6,009 bases of DNA from Chloroflexota bacterium (GTDB taxonomy: Bacteria; Chloroflexota; Dehalococcoidia; GIF9; UBA5620), in contig JAPLHH010000162.1 of NCBI GenBank assembly GCA_026389735.1, positions 1 to 6,009 on the forward strand. Reading direction: 5' to 3'. The notes below the pieces were generated by a model, which did not search any database, was not told where the DNA came from, and was given only the letters and a program-made list of their open reading frames with translations. A program made the position numbers and the translations under genes. Positions 1 through 5,114 of this stretch are shown here, piece by piece; within the stretch, counting starts at the first letter, position 1; every line of letters starts with the position of its first letter.

Positions 1-1077
1 GCTCCCGGGTGCTGCCCAGATAAGGTAGTTTTCTCGCTTTCGGCTCGGGCGGTCAAATCCAGCCGCAATCATGTGCCGGACGTCTTGCACTGTATTGCGC
101 ACGGTTTCTTCATACCTGGTATAGTCACCGACAACTCGATACCGAGATAGGACAACCCAATCCAGTGCGACGATTAATGACCGTGCCTCGCGTGCCACAG
201 GGTCATCCACAGCCACGGTAAGATCCGGCGCCACTGGTTGCCTGGACTCTACTACCTGACCACCAGTGACCGGGTCGCCAAGGAACTCGGCAATTGCGCG
301 CAGCACTGAATCGGAGTCACCGAGCCAGGGAAGGTGGTCTCTTCCCTCTAAGGGGACGAAGCGGGCATTTGGGATCAAAGATGCCAGCTCTCTACCCAAA
401 CGGAAAGGGATGGCCCGCTCTCGCTGGCGATGGAGCACTAGTGTTGGAACCCGGAGACTGGGAAGGAGGTGCACTACATCAGCTTTATATACGAGTTCTA
501 GTATTTTGGCAGCTATCTCCGGGGTGGTACACTCACGCTGGAACCTTGCCAACAATTCACTGGCAGCGGCATCGGCACCAGGTACAAAAATGTCAGCGAG
601 CGCCTTTGAACCGATTCCCCAGTGAGCGCGGACTAGGGAAATTAAAGAGGCTTTGACCTCCTCTGTGGTGATTGCTTCACCACGGGCATAAGTACCATAG
701 AGGATTAGGTGGCTGACACGCCGGGGATGCTTGGCGGCATAGGCTACAGTAATAGGACCACCCCAAGAATAGCCCACTAGTGCCAAGCGTTTCAGTTTGA
801 GATGGTCAATAACTGTTTCCAGGTCCCGAAGTTCCGAATCCAGTGAGAAGTCTGTCCGGTTCCGGTCGGAGAGACCCGTTCCGGGCCGGTCGTAGCACAC
901 CAAAGTGTGATGATGCGCTAATCTTTCCCCAAAACGGCGGTATACCGGTTCTTGCCAACCCAACTTTTGATGACTGATCCACGGTGGTGGCACAACCAAA
1001 GCAGGTCCCTGACCCACAGTAGCATAAGCGAGACGCAAACCATCCGTGGTGATGCAAAACCGAATCTGCTGCTCCAA
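1..1077 (-). CDS. α/β-hydrolase with C-terminal extension, partial (3' end off the left edge)
   Basis: I read 359 codons without a stop from a TTG start to the left edge. Residues 1-267 form an α/β-hydrolase fold of the stand-alone or regulator-fused type (N-terminus MEQQIRF, then DGLRLAYATVGQGP). Visible landmarks are an oxyanion-side YDRPGTGLSD segment (62-71), the nucleophile elbow GYSWGG with Ser104, PTLVLH (211-216) and the terminal EGRDHLPW with His248. The acid after strand β7 is Glu220 in RQRERAIP, where relatives usually have Asp. The substrate cannot be told from sequence. Residues 268-359 are an extension I do not recognise, ending in NYLIWAAPGS at the edge, which could open a Walker A loop. 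TTG was chosen because an in-frame TAA lies upstream, there is no ATG or GTG between, and GGAGGT sits eight bases ahead. Hydrolases of this type are often fused to LuxR-type or cyclase domains (family knowledge); neither is visible here. The fold is confident, the activity is not. Confidence 0.88.
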   Translation of the reverse strand, partial: MEQQIRFCITTDGLRLAYATVGQGPALVVPPPWISHQKLGWQEPVYRRFGERLAHHHTLVCYDRPGTGLSDRNRTDFSLDSELRDLETVIDHLKLKRLALVGYSWGGPITVAYAAKHPRRVSHLILYGTYARGEAITTEEVKASLISLVRAHWGIGSKALADIFVPGADAAASELLARFQRECTTPEIAAKILELVYKADVVHLLPSLRVPTLVLHRQRERAIPFRLGRELASLIPNARFVPLEGRDHLPWLGDSDSVLRAIAEFLGDPVTGGQVVESRQPVAPDLTVAVDDPVAREARSLIVALDWVVLSRYRVVGDYTRYEETVRNTVQDVRHMIAAGFDRPSRKRENYLIWAAPGS

Positions 1078-1084
1078 AACCGAA

Positions 1085-1090
1085 ACCTCC
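1085..1090 (-). promoter_or_regulatory. Shine-Dalgarno site of the hydrolase gene
   Basis: GGAGGT on the minus strand, about eight bases before the TTG at 1077-1075. It settles the choice of a rare TTG start, because no ATG or GTG lies in frame between the upstream stop and this point. Confidence 0.75.
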
Positions 1091-1122
1091 GCCCCGGGTT
1101 TCGCGAACCTACTAGTGAAGCT

Positions 1123-1151
1123 ATCTTAAGTCCCTGCAATCTAGTTGTCAA
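1123..1151 (-). promoter_or_regulatory. sigma70-type promoter of the hydrolase gene
   Basis: On the minus strand there is a perfect -35 TTGACA (1151-1146), a 17-base spacer and a -10 TAAGAT (1128-1123, four of six consensus bases). Transcription would start near 1116, giving a leader of about 39 nt. The gene therefore probably has its own promoter and need not be co-transcribed with arfB, although both point the same way and are 170 bp apart. I see no good terminator between them. Confidence 0.6.
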
Positions 1152-1247
1152 GCCTGGTATACGTGTGAGTTCCATCGAACCAACTTAGGCCTGTGGCTTG
1201 AGGCATTGAACAATTTGAGTTTTTGGTACTGCTAAATAAGTGATTTA

Positions 1248-1676
1248 TTATCCGTCAGCCGCCTCCGGGATTTGGCTGCGCAAGCGTTTGGTCTGGGCGC
1301 GGCGGCGTTTAGCCTCTAACCGACGCATTTTTGAACCGAGCGTCGGCCTTGTCTTTCGACGGATTCGGCGCTTTTGTGCCGCCTTGCGGATCAATCCTAC
1401 AAGTCGTTCCATTGCATCCTGACGATTTGCTCCCTGAGTACGGAACCGCCGGGCATCGATGACAAGTACACCTTCTTTAGTAATCCGTCTGCGGGTTAAC
1501 GAAAGTAGCCTTTCGCGAACTTCATCGGGCAACGAGGGGGAATTAGCCACATTAAAGCGAAGCTGGACGGCAGTGGCGACTTTATTGACATTCTGGCCAC
1601 CCGGCCCCGAAGCCCGCATGAACTCTTGTTGGATCTCATTCTCGTCAATCGCGATGGTTGGGGTTACTTGAATCAT
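1248..1676 (-). CDS. arfB: ArfB (YaeJ) peptidyl-tRNA hydrolase, ribosome rescue
   Basis: A complete 142-residue protein of the ArfB/YaeJ family; E. coli ArfB is about 140 residues. ArfB enters ribosomes stalled at the end of a truncated mRNA, places its basic tail in the empty mRNA channel and hydrolyses the peptidyl-tRNA in the P site. The evidence is the class-I release-factor motif in RASGPGGQNVNK, with the catalytic GGQ at residues 26-28, followed by the VATAVQLRFNV strand typical of this family. A long Lys/Arg-rich tail runs from about residue 96 to 137. The tail and the absence of a codon-recognition domain separate it from PrfA/PrfB. The ATG start fits the usual family N-terminus (I-x-V-T-P-T), but there is no well-spaced ribosome binding site: AAGG lies almost against the ATG. 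No tmRNA gene is seen nearby. Confident. Confidence 0.95.
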   Translation of the reverse strand: MIQVTPTIAIDENEIQQEFMRASGPGGQNVNKVATAVQLRFNVANSPSLPDEVRERLLSLTRRRITKEGVLVIDARRFRTQGANRQDAMERLVGLIRKAAQKRRIRRKTRPTLGSKMRRLEAKRRRAQTKRLRSQIPEAADG

Positions 1677-1684
1677 ACCTTGAG

Positions 1685-1711
1685 CTTATATTAAATAACT
1701 GGTTTATGCAA
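1685..1711 (-). promoter_or_regulatory. arfB: weak candidate promoter of arfB
   Basis: Minus strand: TTGCAT (1711-1706), a 15-base spacer and TATAAG (1690-1685). The spacer is short and the -35 box is only partly matched. If the -10 is used, transcripts would begin only a few bases before the arfB ATG, which would fit the lack of a normal ribosome binding site. Low confidence. Confidence 0.25.
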
Positions 1712-1818
1712 TATCCTGCCTAGGGCTGGCGGTGAGATGTCAAGATACTTTCCTAGATCGAGCGTGGCTTAACGAAGGGTAACAAAAGTCAGAAATGTGC
1801 AACGTTGGTTCGGCCCAT

Positions 1819-1837
1819 CACCTAGAGCGCTATGGTG
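1819..1837. other. small imperfect hairpin in the arfB/HEPN intergenic region
   Basis: CACCTAG and CTA(T)GGTG can pair over seven base pairs with a one-base bulge around the loop AGCG. No U-tract follows on either strand, so it is not a clear terminator. Its role is unknown and it may be chance. Confidence 0.3.
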
Positions 1838-1856
1838 TGCAAGTCTAATTATTGAG

Positions 1857-1887
1857 GGTTGGTACCCACAAAAGATGGGAGCCATCC
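1857..1887 (-). terminator. imperfect hairpin just downstream of the first HEPN-like gene
   Basis: Two 12-base arms (1857-1868 and 1876-1887) pair at ten positions, one of them a G-T wobble, with two mismatches and a seven-base loop. It begins 15 bp after the stop of the minus-strand gene at 1902, where a terminator would be expected. No run of U follows in that direction, only a moderately A/T-rich stretch. It may act as a weak terminator or a 3'-end stabilising stem. The rest of 1677-1901 holds no recognisable gene. Confidence 0.3.
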
Positions 1888-1901
1888 TTCCCAGAGGGTG
1901 A

Positions 1902-2522
1902 CTACAAAGTGAAGTATTTGTTGTCATGAAGGAACAACCCCCTTATCTCCGACAAGTTATTTGGTGAATCGACAGCCCAAATGTAGCCATCACCGTTTAT
2001 GAGGTCATCGATAACATCTCGCTCTCTTGCAAGCCGGGGTACTGCTTCCCTCACAAAGCTAGCTATGCAGTCCAATGTCTGGCAAGTATCACCAGCACCC
2101 ATGATTATCCCAGCACCTTTTGGGCGTGGACGTGGGCCATGGGGTAATGATTCAGGATATCGCATGATTTCAGAGTAGTTGATCCAAGTCGCTTCCGCTT
2201 CAGTCCGAGGCGGCTTTAATGGAAGGAAGTGTCTACTGAGAATGTCATCTTTAAAGAAATCCTCATGTTTCATACATTCTCTGTATATTACATCTAAGTA
2301 ATGAGTCTTGGGATAACTATTAGTTTTGTAAATAAGGAAAGCTTTTAGGTAGAGCTCCATTGCATGAGCTCCAAGCAATGCAAACTCCTGAGGGAAGCCT
2401 TTGCAGTACAAGAACCTTGCCGCGACATATATTTGGTCAGCTCTTTGAACCCACGTATACGCGCTTGCTTTTGCCTTTTCCCATTTCATATTAGATTTAC
2501 AAGGATTGGAGCTTTCCTCCAT
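1902..2522 (-). CDS. HEPN-like domain protein (HEPN copy 1)
   Basis: A complete 206-residue protein, predicted cytosolic and mostly helical, with no signal peptide. The order of motifs resembles HEPN-domain proteins: a first helix WVQRADQIYVAARFL (24-38), a central helix AHAMELYLKAFLIYK (52-66) with the HEPN-like HAxELxLKA pattern, a THYLDVIY segment (73-80), and MRYPE (120-124), a RYP motif I associate with HEPN-like families. HEPN domains are nucleotide-binding or RNase modules found in toxins, defence systems and housekeeping proteins (family knowledge). R-x4-H occurs at R81-H86 and R194-H199, but neither is shared with the related protein at 4422, so RNase activity is not supported. The ATG at 2522 is the first possible start after an in-frame TAG. 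No ribosome binding site precedes it, and Met12 is an alternative. Its base use looks more A/T-rich than that of arfB. No paired nucleotidyltransferase (MNT) gene is present. Function unassigned. Confidence 0.7.
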   Translation of the reverse strand: MEESSNPCKSNMKWEKAKASAYTWVQRADQIYVAARFLYCKGFPQEFALLGAHAMELYLKAFLIYKTNSYPKTHYLDVIYRECMKHEDFFKDDILSRHFLPLKPPRTEAEATWINYSEIMRYPESLPHGPRPRPKGAGIIMGAGDTCQTLDCIASFVREAVPRLARERDVIDDLINGDGYIWAVDSPNNLSEIRGLFLHDNKYFTL

Positions 2523-2609
2523 GGCTACATTCTACATGGGCAGTCATTTAGACACAAGGTATAGAGAAAGTAGCTATGTGTTGCACGAAACGTCATTTTG
2601 TTACTATCA

Positions 2610-2614
2610 GAGGG
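2610..2614 (+). promoter_or_regulatory. Shine-Dalgarno site of the small ORF
   Basis: GAGGG lies five bases before the ATG at 2620. It favours this internal start over the ATGs at 2506 and 2521 in the same frame, which would overlap the divergent HEPN-like gene and have no comparable site. Confidence 0.55.
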
Positions 2615-2619
2615 AAGTC

Positions 2620-2829
2620 ATGGTAGCAAATTGCATACCACAGGTACCGGCTCCGTCGTATGACTATCAGTACCAGTATCAGCAATGGGTACCGTCAATA
2701 GCATATGTGGATCAAGCCCAGCAGAGATACGCGCCTGGCAATGAGGTAAATACAACGCAAATGAGCGCCGAGATTTCAAAATTGCTGGGAGATTTATTCG
2801 ACAAGCGCCTTAAACACAACAAGACGTAG
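2620..2829 (+). CDS. hypothetical 69-residue Tyr/Gln/Pro-rich small protein
   Basis: Not a family I recognise. Residues 1-30 are rich in Pro, Tyr and Gln, including the alternating YDYQYQYQQW (14-23), and look disordered or sticky. The C-terminus from about residue 48 (SAEISKLLGDLFDKRLK) could form an amphipathic, net-basic helix. There is no signal peptide or membrane segment, and Cys4 is the only cysteine. Support for a real gene is a well-spaced GAGGG site before the ATG and a strong intrinsic terminator in the same orientation 37 bp after the stop. It lies 97 bp from, and divergent to, the HEPN-like gene at 2522, so the two could share regulation, and it is convergent with the lipoprotein gene. 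Extending the frame to 2506 would add 38 residues but overlap the HEPN-like gene. No clear promoter was found. It may be a regulator or partner of a neighbour, but nothing in the sequence says so. Confidence 0.55.
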   Translation: MVANCIPQVPAPSYDYQYQYQQWVPSIAYVDQAQQRYAPGNEVNTTQMSAEISKLLGDLFDKRLKHNKT

Positions 2830-2866
2830 CGCGGACAGGCAAAGGTAATTAGTAGAGCGAAACCAG

Positions 2867-2903
2867 GGACAGGCTCGAAGTTATCGAGGCTGTCCTTATT
2901 TTA
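2867..2903 (+). terminator. intrinsic terminator after the small ORF
   Basis: A 12-base arm GGACAGGCTCGA (2867-2878), a five-base loop and the arm TCGAGGCTGTCC (2884-2895) pair at 11 of 12 positions with one G-G mismatch, followed by TTATTTTA. The U-tract is on the plus side, so it ends transcription from the small gene at 2829. It lies between convergent genes; the same stem could also form in minus-strand transcripts of the lipoprotein gene, but without a U-tract there. Confidence 0.8.
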
Positions 2904-2943
2904 TGCCTGCCACCTCATCTAAAAGTACTTAACCGGCTATAGG

Positions 2944-4005
2944 CTACAGAGTAGAACCAGTGTTTGTCTCATCTATAGCTTCTTCTGTCTCTGAGGTGGA
3001 TTGTATCGGTATGGCTGGAACCTCGGTAATTGCAGGGGGCTCTGTTATAGTTGGTGCCGGTGGGACGACTGGCATGGTATCTGTAACTGCCGCTGAAGTT
3101 GATTCCGGCAGCGCTGGTTCAGTCGCGATTTCCGGCGATGGTGTTGCTGCGGCAACAGAATCAGGGGTAGGCTCATTTGTAGCTTCTACCGTCTGTAAGG
3201 TCGATGGTGCCGGCTCGGTTGTAAACTCAGTAATTATAGGAGGCTCTATTGCGGCCAGCATGGGATACGTGGCCAATGCAGTCTCTGGAGCCGGTGCCGG
3301 TTCGGCAGAATCTGTCACTGCCGGCGAAGTTGGTGTTGGTAGTACTGGTTCAGTAGTGGTTTCGGGTGAGGCTGTTGCTGGAGGGTCCGCTGTTGTTATG
3401 GCACTCGCCGCCATGGGCTCAGTTGTCACAGTGTCGGCTGTTGCTTCTGCTGCTATCGGGTGGGGGAAGTCTATTAAATGGGGTGGACCAGGGCATGGTG
3501 AAGGGTGTGGATTGGAGCAAGGGGGTACATGCGGATGATTTCCCCAGGGACTAAGATGAGCACAATAAAGATACGGAAAAAGATAATAATAAGCGTAAGG
3601 CCATGAACTTGGTGAATAACAGAGCGGAGTACAGGGAGATGGATACTGGCAGGACAATTGACATGAGCAGGGATAGGGATAATAGTTTGAAGATAAAAAA
3701 ACATAACCAGATTGAGTCGCCACATTGTTGTTGACACAAGTTTGCGCCATTTTATCACAAGTGCTGCACTTCGATGTTGCCTGTGCCAGTTGGTTTTGAA
3801 GCTGCTGGTTTTGGTTCTGCACGCTTTTAAGAGCATCCTGAGTGGCTAACAGGTTATTTTGTGTCGATGCCAGCGATGCGCTCAGCGCCTGTACTTGAGA
3901 TTGGAGGTCCTGCAGGTCTTTCTGGCTGGCGGCAGGGGTACAGGCAGCACCGAGGAATGTGAGTAAAAGTAGCAGAGAAGCTAGCCCGAATACCTTTTTC
4001 AACAT
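2944..4005 (-). CDS. coiled-coil, Cys/Tyr/Pro-rich lipoprotein with Thr/Glu/Pro repeat tail
   Basis: A 353-residue exported lipoprotein of no family I recognise. Residues 1-21 are a signal peptide (MLKK, a Leu-rich core, then LGAA before Cys22). The lipobox is slightly irregular, with Gly at -3. Residues 28-79 are a Gln/Leu-rich coiled coil with heptad spacing and no Pro. Residues 80-182 hold 11 cysteines (C80, C83, C90, C113, C115, C119, C125, C129, C148, C163, C171), many Tyr and Pro, and six His, which could mean disulphides or metal binding. Residues 185-353 are Ala/Thr/Pro/Glu-rich and repetitive, with many TEP units and a 77-residue periodicity, probably an extended, acidic stalk. A cell-surface or envelope role seems likely; no enzyme motif is seen. 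The start is firm: GGAGGT five bases ahead and a signal peptide beginning exactly there. The leader of about 93 nt and the strong promoter suggest an expressed gene. The compositional bias produces long spurious antisense frames. Confidence 0.87.
   Translation of the reverse strand: MLKKVFGLASLLLLLTFLGAACTPAASQKDLQDLQSQVQALSASLASTQNNLLATQDALKSVQNQNQQLQNQLAQATSKCSTCDKMAQTCVNNNVATQSGYVFLSSNYYPYPCSCQLSCQYPSPCTPLCYSPSSWPYAYYYLFPYLYCAHLSPWGNHPHVPPCSNPHPSPCPGPPHLIDFPHPIAAEATADTVTTEPMAASAITTADPPATASPETTTEPVLPTPTSPAVTDSAEPAPAPETALATYPMLAAIEPPIITEFTTEPAPSTLQTVEATNEPTPDSVAAATPSPEIATEPALPESTSAAVTDTMPVVPPAPTITEPPAITEVPAIPIQSTSETEEAIDETNTGSTL
3076..3144 (-). repeat. repeat unit B in the lipoprotein tail (residues 288-310)
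   Basis: Encodes a 23-residue unit of pattern T-x-SPE-x-x-TEP-x-LP-x-x-TS-x-AVTD, copied 231 bp (77 codons) away at 3307-3375. The frame is kept and the resemblance is visible in DNA (for example CTGCCG-x-x-GAAGTTG on the plus strand in both), which suggests duplication of a longer segment that has since diverged. Confidence 0.65.
3307..3375 (-). repeat. repeat unit A in the lipoprotein tail (residues 211-233)
   Basis: Partner of the unit at 3076-3144. Fifteen of the 23 residues are identical, including SPE, TEP, LP, TS and AVTD. The flanking residues continue as looser TEP-rich sequence. Confidence 0.65.
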
Positions 4006-4010
4006 TGCCC

Positions 4011-4016
4011 ACCTCC
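4011..4016 (-). promoter_or_regulatory. Shine-Dalgarno site of the lipoprotein gene
   Basis: GGAGGT on the minus strand, five bases before the ATG at 4005. It is close to optimal and confirms the start given by the signal peptide. Confidence 0.85.
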
Positions 4017-4020
4017 GCAG

Positions 4021-4064
4021 GGAAGGATACTTCCTCTTACAACATGGTTGTTCAGGAAATAACC
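4021..4064 (-). other. leader of the lipoprotein mRNA with alternative small stems
   Basis: Three short stems can form. GGTTATT with AACAACC (4064-4046) has six pairs and one mismatch. ACAAC-CAT-GTTGT (4051-4039) shares bases with the first, so only one of the two can exist at a time. GGAAG-TATC-CTTCC (4034-4021) ends four bases before the ribosome binding site. Stems this short also arise by chance, and no known riboswitch is recognised. Confidence 0.25.
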
Positions 4065-4104
4065 AAACAGGTTAACAACACCCATGTTTAAGTGGACTAA
4101 TTGA

Positions 4105-4133
4105 ACTATAAATCAGGCAATGTGCTTTGTCAA
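4105..4133 (-). promoter_or_regulatory. near-consensus sigma70 promoter of the lipoprotein gene
   Basis: Minus strand: a perfect TTGACA (4133-4128), a 17-base spacer and TATAGT (4110-4105, five of six consensus bases). It predicts a start near 4098 and a leader of about 93 nt. It is the strongest promoter in the window and implies substantial expression unless repressed. Confidence 0.75.
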
Positions 4134-4150
4134 ATAGCAACAAATAGCGA
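4131..4150 (-). repeat. tandem 10-bp direct repeat touching the -35 box
   Basis: On the minus strand GCTATTTG occurs twice with a 10-bp period (4148-4141 and 4138-4131); the second copy runs into the -35 TTGACA. Two identical half-sites one helical turn apart at this place suit an activator or repressor site. Chance is possible in A/T-rich DNA. Confidence 0.4.
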
Positions 4151-4421
4151 GAGGTTATCATTTAATGATTGGGCGCAAATTTTACAATTCATTCCCTTAA
4201 TTCCTGGCAGGCATCAAATGTGCAGCTGGCAACAGCGGCAAAGCAGCCATTGGTTTGGGCGGCAGTTGGCTTGAGCCCCTCAGGTGCACCCGGCGCCACC
4301 ATAACGTCACAATGTTCAGTGTTGGTGTCCAATACTGGTATTTATTTAGCTCAAGAATTATACTGAGAACGTGCTTATTCTTAGAGGTAAAAACTCAAAG
4401 TCTTTTACTTAATGATATGAG
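4151..4421. other. intergenic stretch without a convincing gene
   Basis: This stretch lies between the divergent lipoprotein and second HEPN-like genes; together with the promoter region the gap is about 415 bp. The middle (about 4200-4315) is richer in G+C than its A/T-rich flanks and has an open plus frame from a TTG at 4169 to 4366 (65 residues). That frame has no ribosome binding site and resembles nothing I know. The minus strand has an open frame of about 45 residues over the same part. It may be a decayed gene fragment or plain spacer. Confidence 0.4.
4359..4364 (+). promoter_or_regulatory. candidate -10 box for the second HEPN-like gene
   Basis: TATACT matches five of six -10 consensus bases and lies 57 bp before the ATG at 4422, but no acceptable -35 box lies 16-18 bp upstream. 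Low confidence. Confidence 0.25.
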
Positions 4422-5045
4422 ATGGCTAACAAGAATCTTCTATCAAAATATCCACAATTCGTTGTCCTCTATTTGAATGGTCTGCTTAATCCTTGGTCTT
4501 GGGTGGAGAAAGCTGATGATATGCTTGAAGCATCAAGGGTATTAGAACCACAACTACGGCGATATTGGAGTGTTGTCCTGACCAACGCACAACAGGGGAA
4601 GTACGACAAAGGAGGGGAACACCCCGATGTTCCTCCACCTAATCTACATGGTTCCTATTTCATTCTTGTTTCATATGCACTTGAGAATCTATTTAAGGCT
4701 CTAATAATTCGAGAGCGGAGTGATGAGATTAGCAGCCAATTTCTTCAAACTGGGAGATTGCCCAGATTGATCAATGAACATAACCTCGTGAAGTTATCCG
4801 AAGAAGCAAAGATGAAGATGGATATTAAGGAAGAAGATATTCTAACTAGACTTTCTAGGCAATCAAAGTGGAAAAGCCGATATCCAGTACCTGTTGAACT
4901 GCATGACATACGAAACGTCATTCAATACTCCGACGGCAAGCCATACTTTACCGACTATTATGCGCCTGGGGACATTGACGGGCTCAATGCCATAGTGCAG
5001 AAAGTGAGAAGCCACTTTTCGGGTTATATGAACGGGCTGAGGTAG
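4422..5045 (+). CDS. HEPN-like domain protein (HEPN copy 2)
   Basis: A complete 207-residue protein, predicted cytosolic and helical. Its motif order matches the protein at 1902-2522: first helix WVEKADDMLEASRVL (27-41), central helix SYALENLFKALIIRE (84-98), EHNLVKL (119-125) and SRYP (152-155). Between helices one and two it has about 30 extra residues, including a Gly/Asp/Pro-rich loop (60-75). The C-terminus from about 165 (YFTDYYAPGDID) is a further segment before a last helix. The only R-x4-H is R115-H120; its His aligns with His74 of copy 1, but the Arg does not, so catalysis is doubtful. HEPN assignment rests on pattern, not search. The ATG is the first after an in-frame TGA, with no clear ribosome binding site, as in copy 1. 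The gene converges on nadE with 69 bp between stops, and no terminator is evident there. Possible roles include toxin, defence component or nucleotide-binding accessory protein; none can be chosen from sequence. Confidence 0.68.
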   Translation: MANKNLLSKYPQFVVLYLNGLLNPWSWVEKADDMLEASRVLEPQLRRYWSVVLTNAQQGKYDKGGEHPDVPPPNLHGSYFILVSYALENLFKALIIRERSDEISSQFLQTGRLPRLINEHNLVKLSEEAKMKMDIKEEDILTRLSRQSKWKSRYPVPVELHDIRNVIQYSDGKPYFTDYYAPGDIDGLNAIVQKVRSHFSGYMNGLR

Positions 5046-5114
5046 CTAGCGTAACAACACAATCAGCCAAATAGTTCATTTGACGAAAAGATAAACGACT
5101 TCAACAGATAGCGC

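Noticed and set aside
266..656. Two overlapping plus-strand open frames of about 120 codons
   Set aside because: They lie antisense to the hydrolase, whose catalytic motifs are in frame on the other strand, and their translations resemble no protein.
806..1188. Open frames on both strands around the hydrolase start
   Set aside because: They are other-frame readings of the hydrolase N-terminus and its leader, with no plausible product.
1680..1900. Possible tRNA or other structured RNA in the arfB/HEPN gap
   Set aside because: The two hairpins do not assemble into a cloverleaf and no conserved tRNA T-loop sequence is present.
2506..2619. Longer version of the small plus-strand gene starting at 2506 or 2521
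   Set aside because: It would overlap the start of the divergent HEPN-like gene and lacks a ribosome binding site; the ATG at 2620 has one.
1902..2829. HEPN toxin with the small protein as its antitoxin
   Set aside because: The genes are divergent rather than in one operon, no MNT nucleotidyltransferase is present, and the R-x4-6-H motif is not conserved between the two HEPN-like proteins. The idea is not supported by what is visible.
2960..3538. A 192-codon plus-strand open frame rich in Gly, Ser, Val and Ala
   Set aside because: It is the antisense shadow of the repetitive Thr/Glu/Pro lipoprotein tail; biased codons remove stops from the opposite strand.
3474..3836. Minus-strand frames of 120 and 62 codons inside the lipoprotein gene
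   Set aside because: They are alternative frames of the same strand with no start signals; the lipoprotein frame has the signal peptide, ribosome binding site and promoter.
4169..4476. Plus-strand frames of 65 and 73 codons before the second HEPN-like gene
   Set aside because: There is no ribosome binding site, no recognisable product, and the second overlaps the start of the better-supported gene at 4422.
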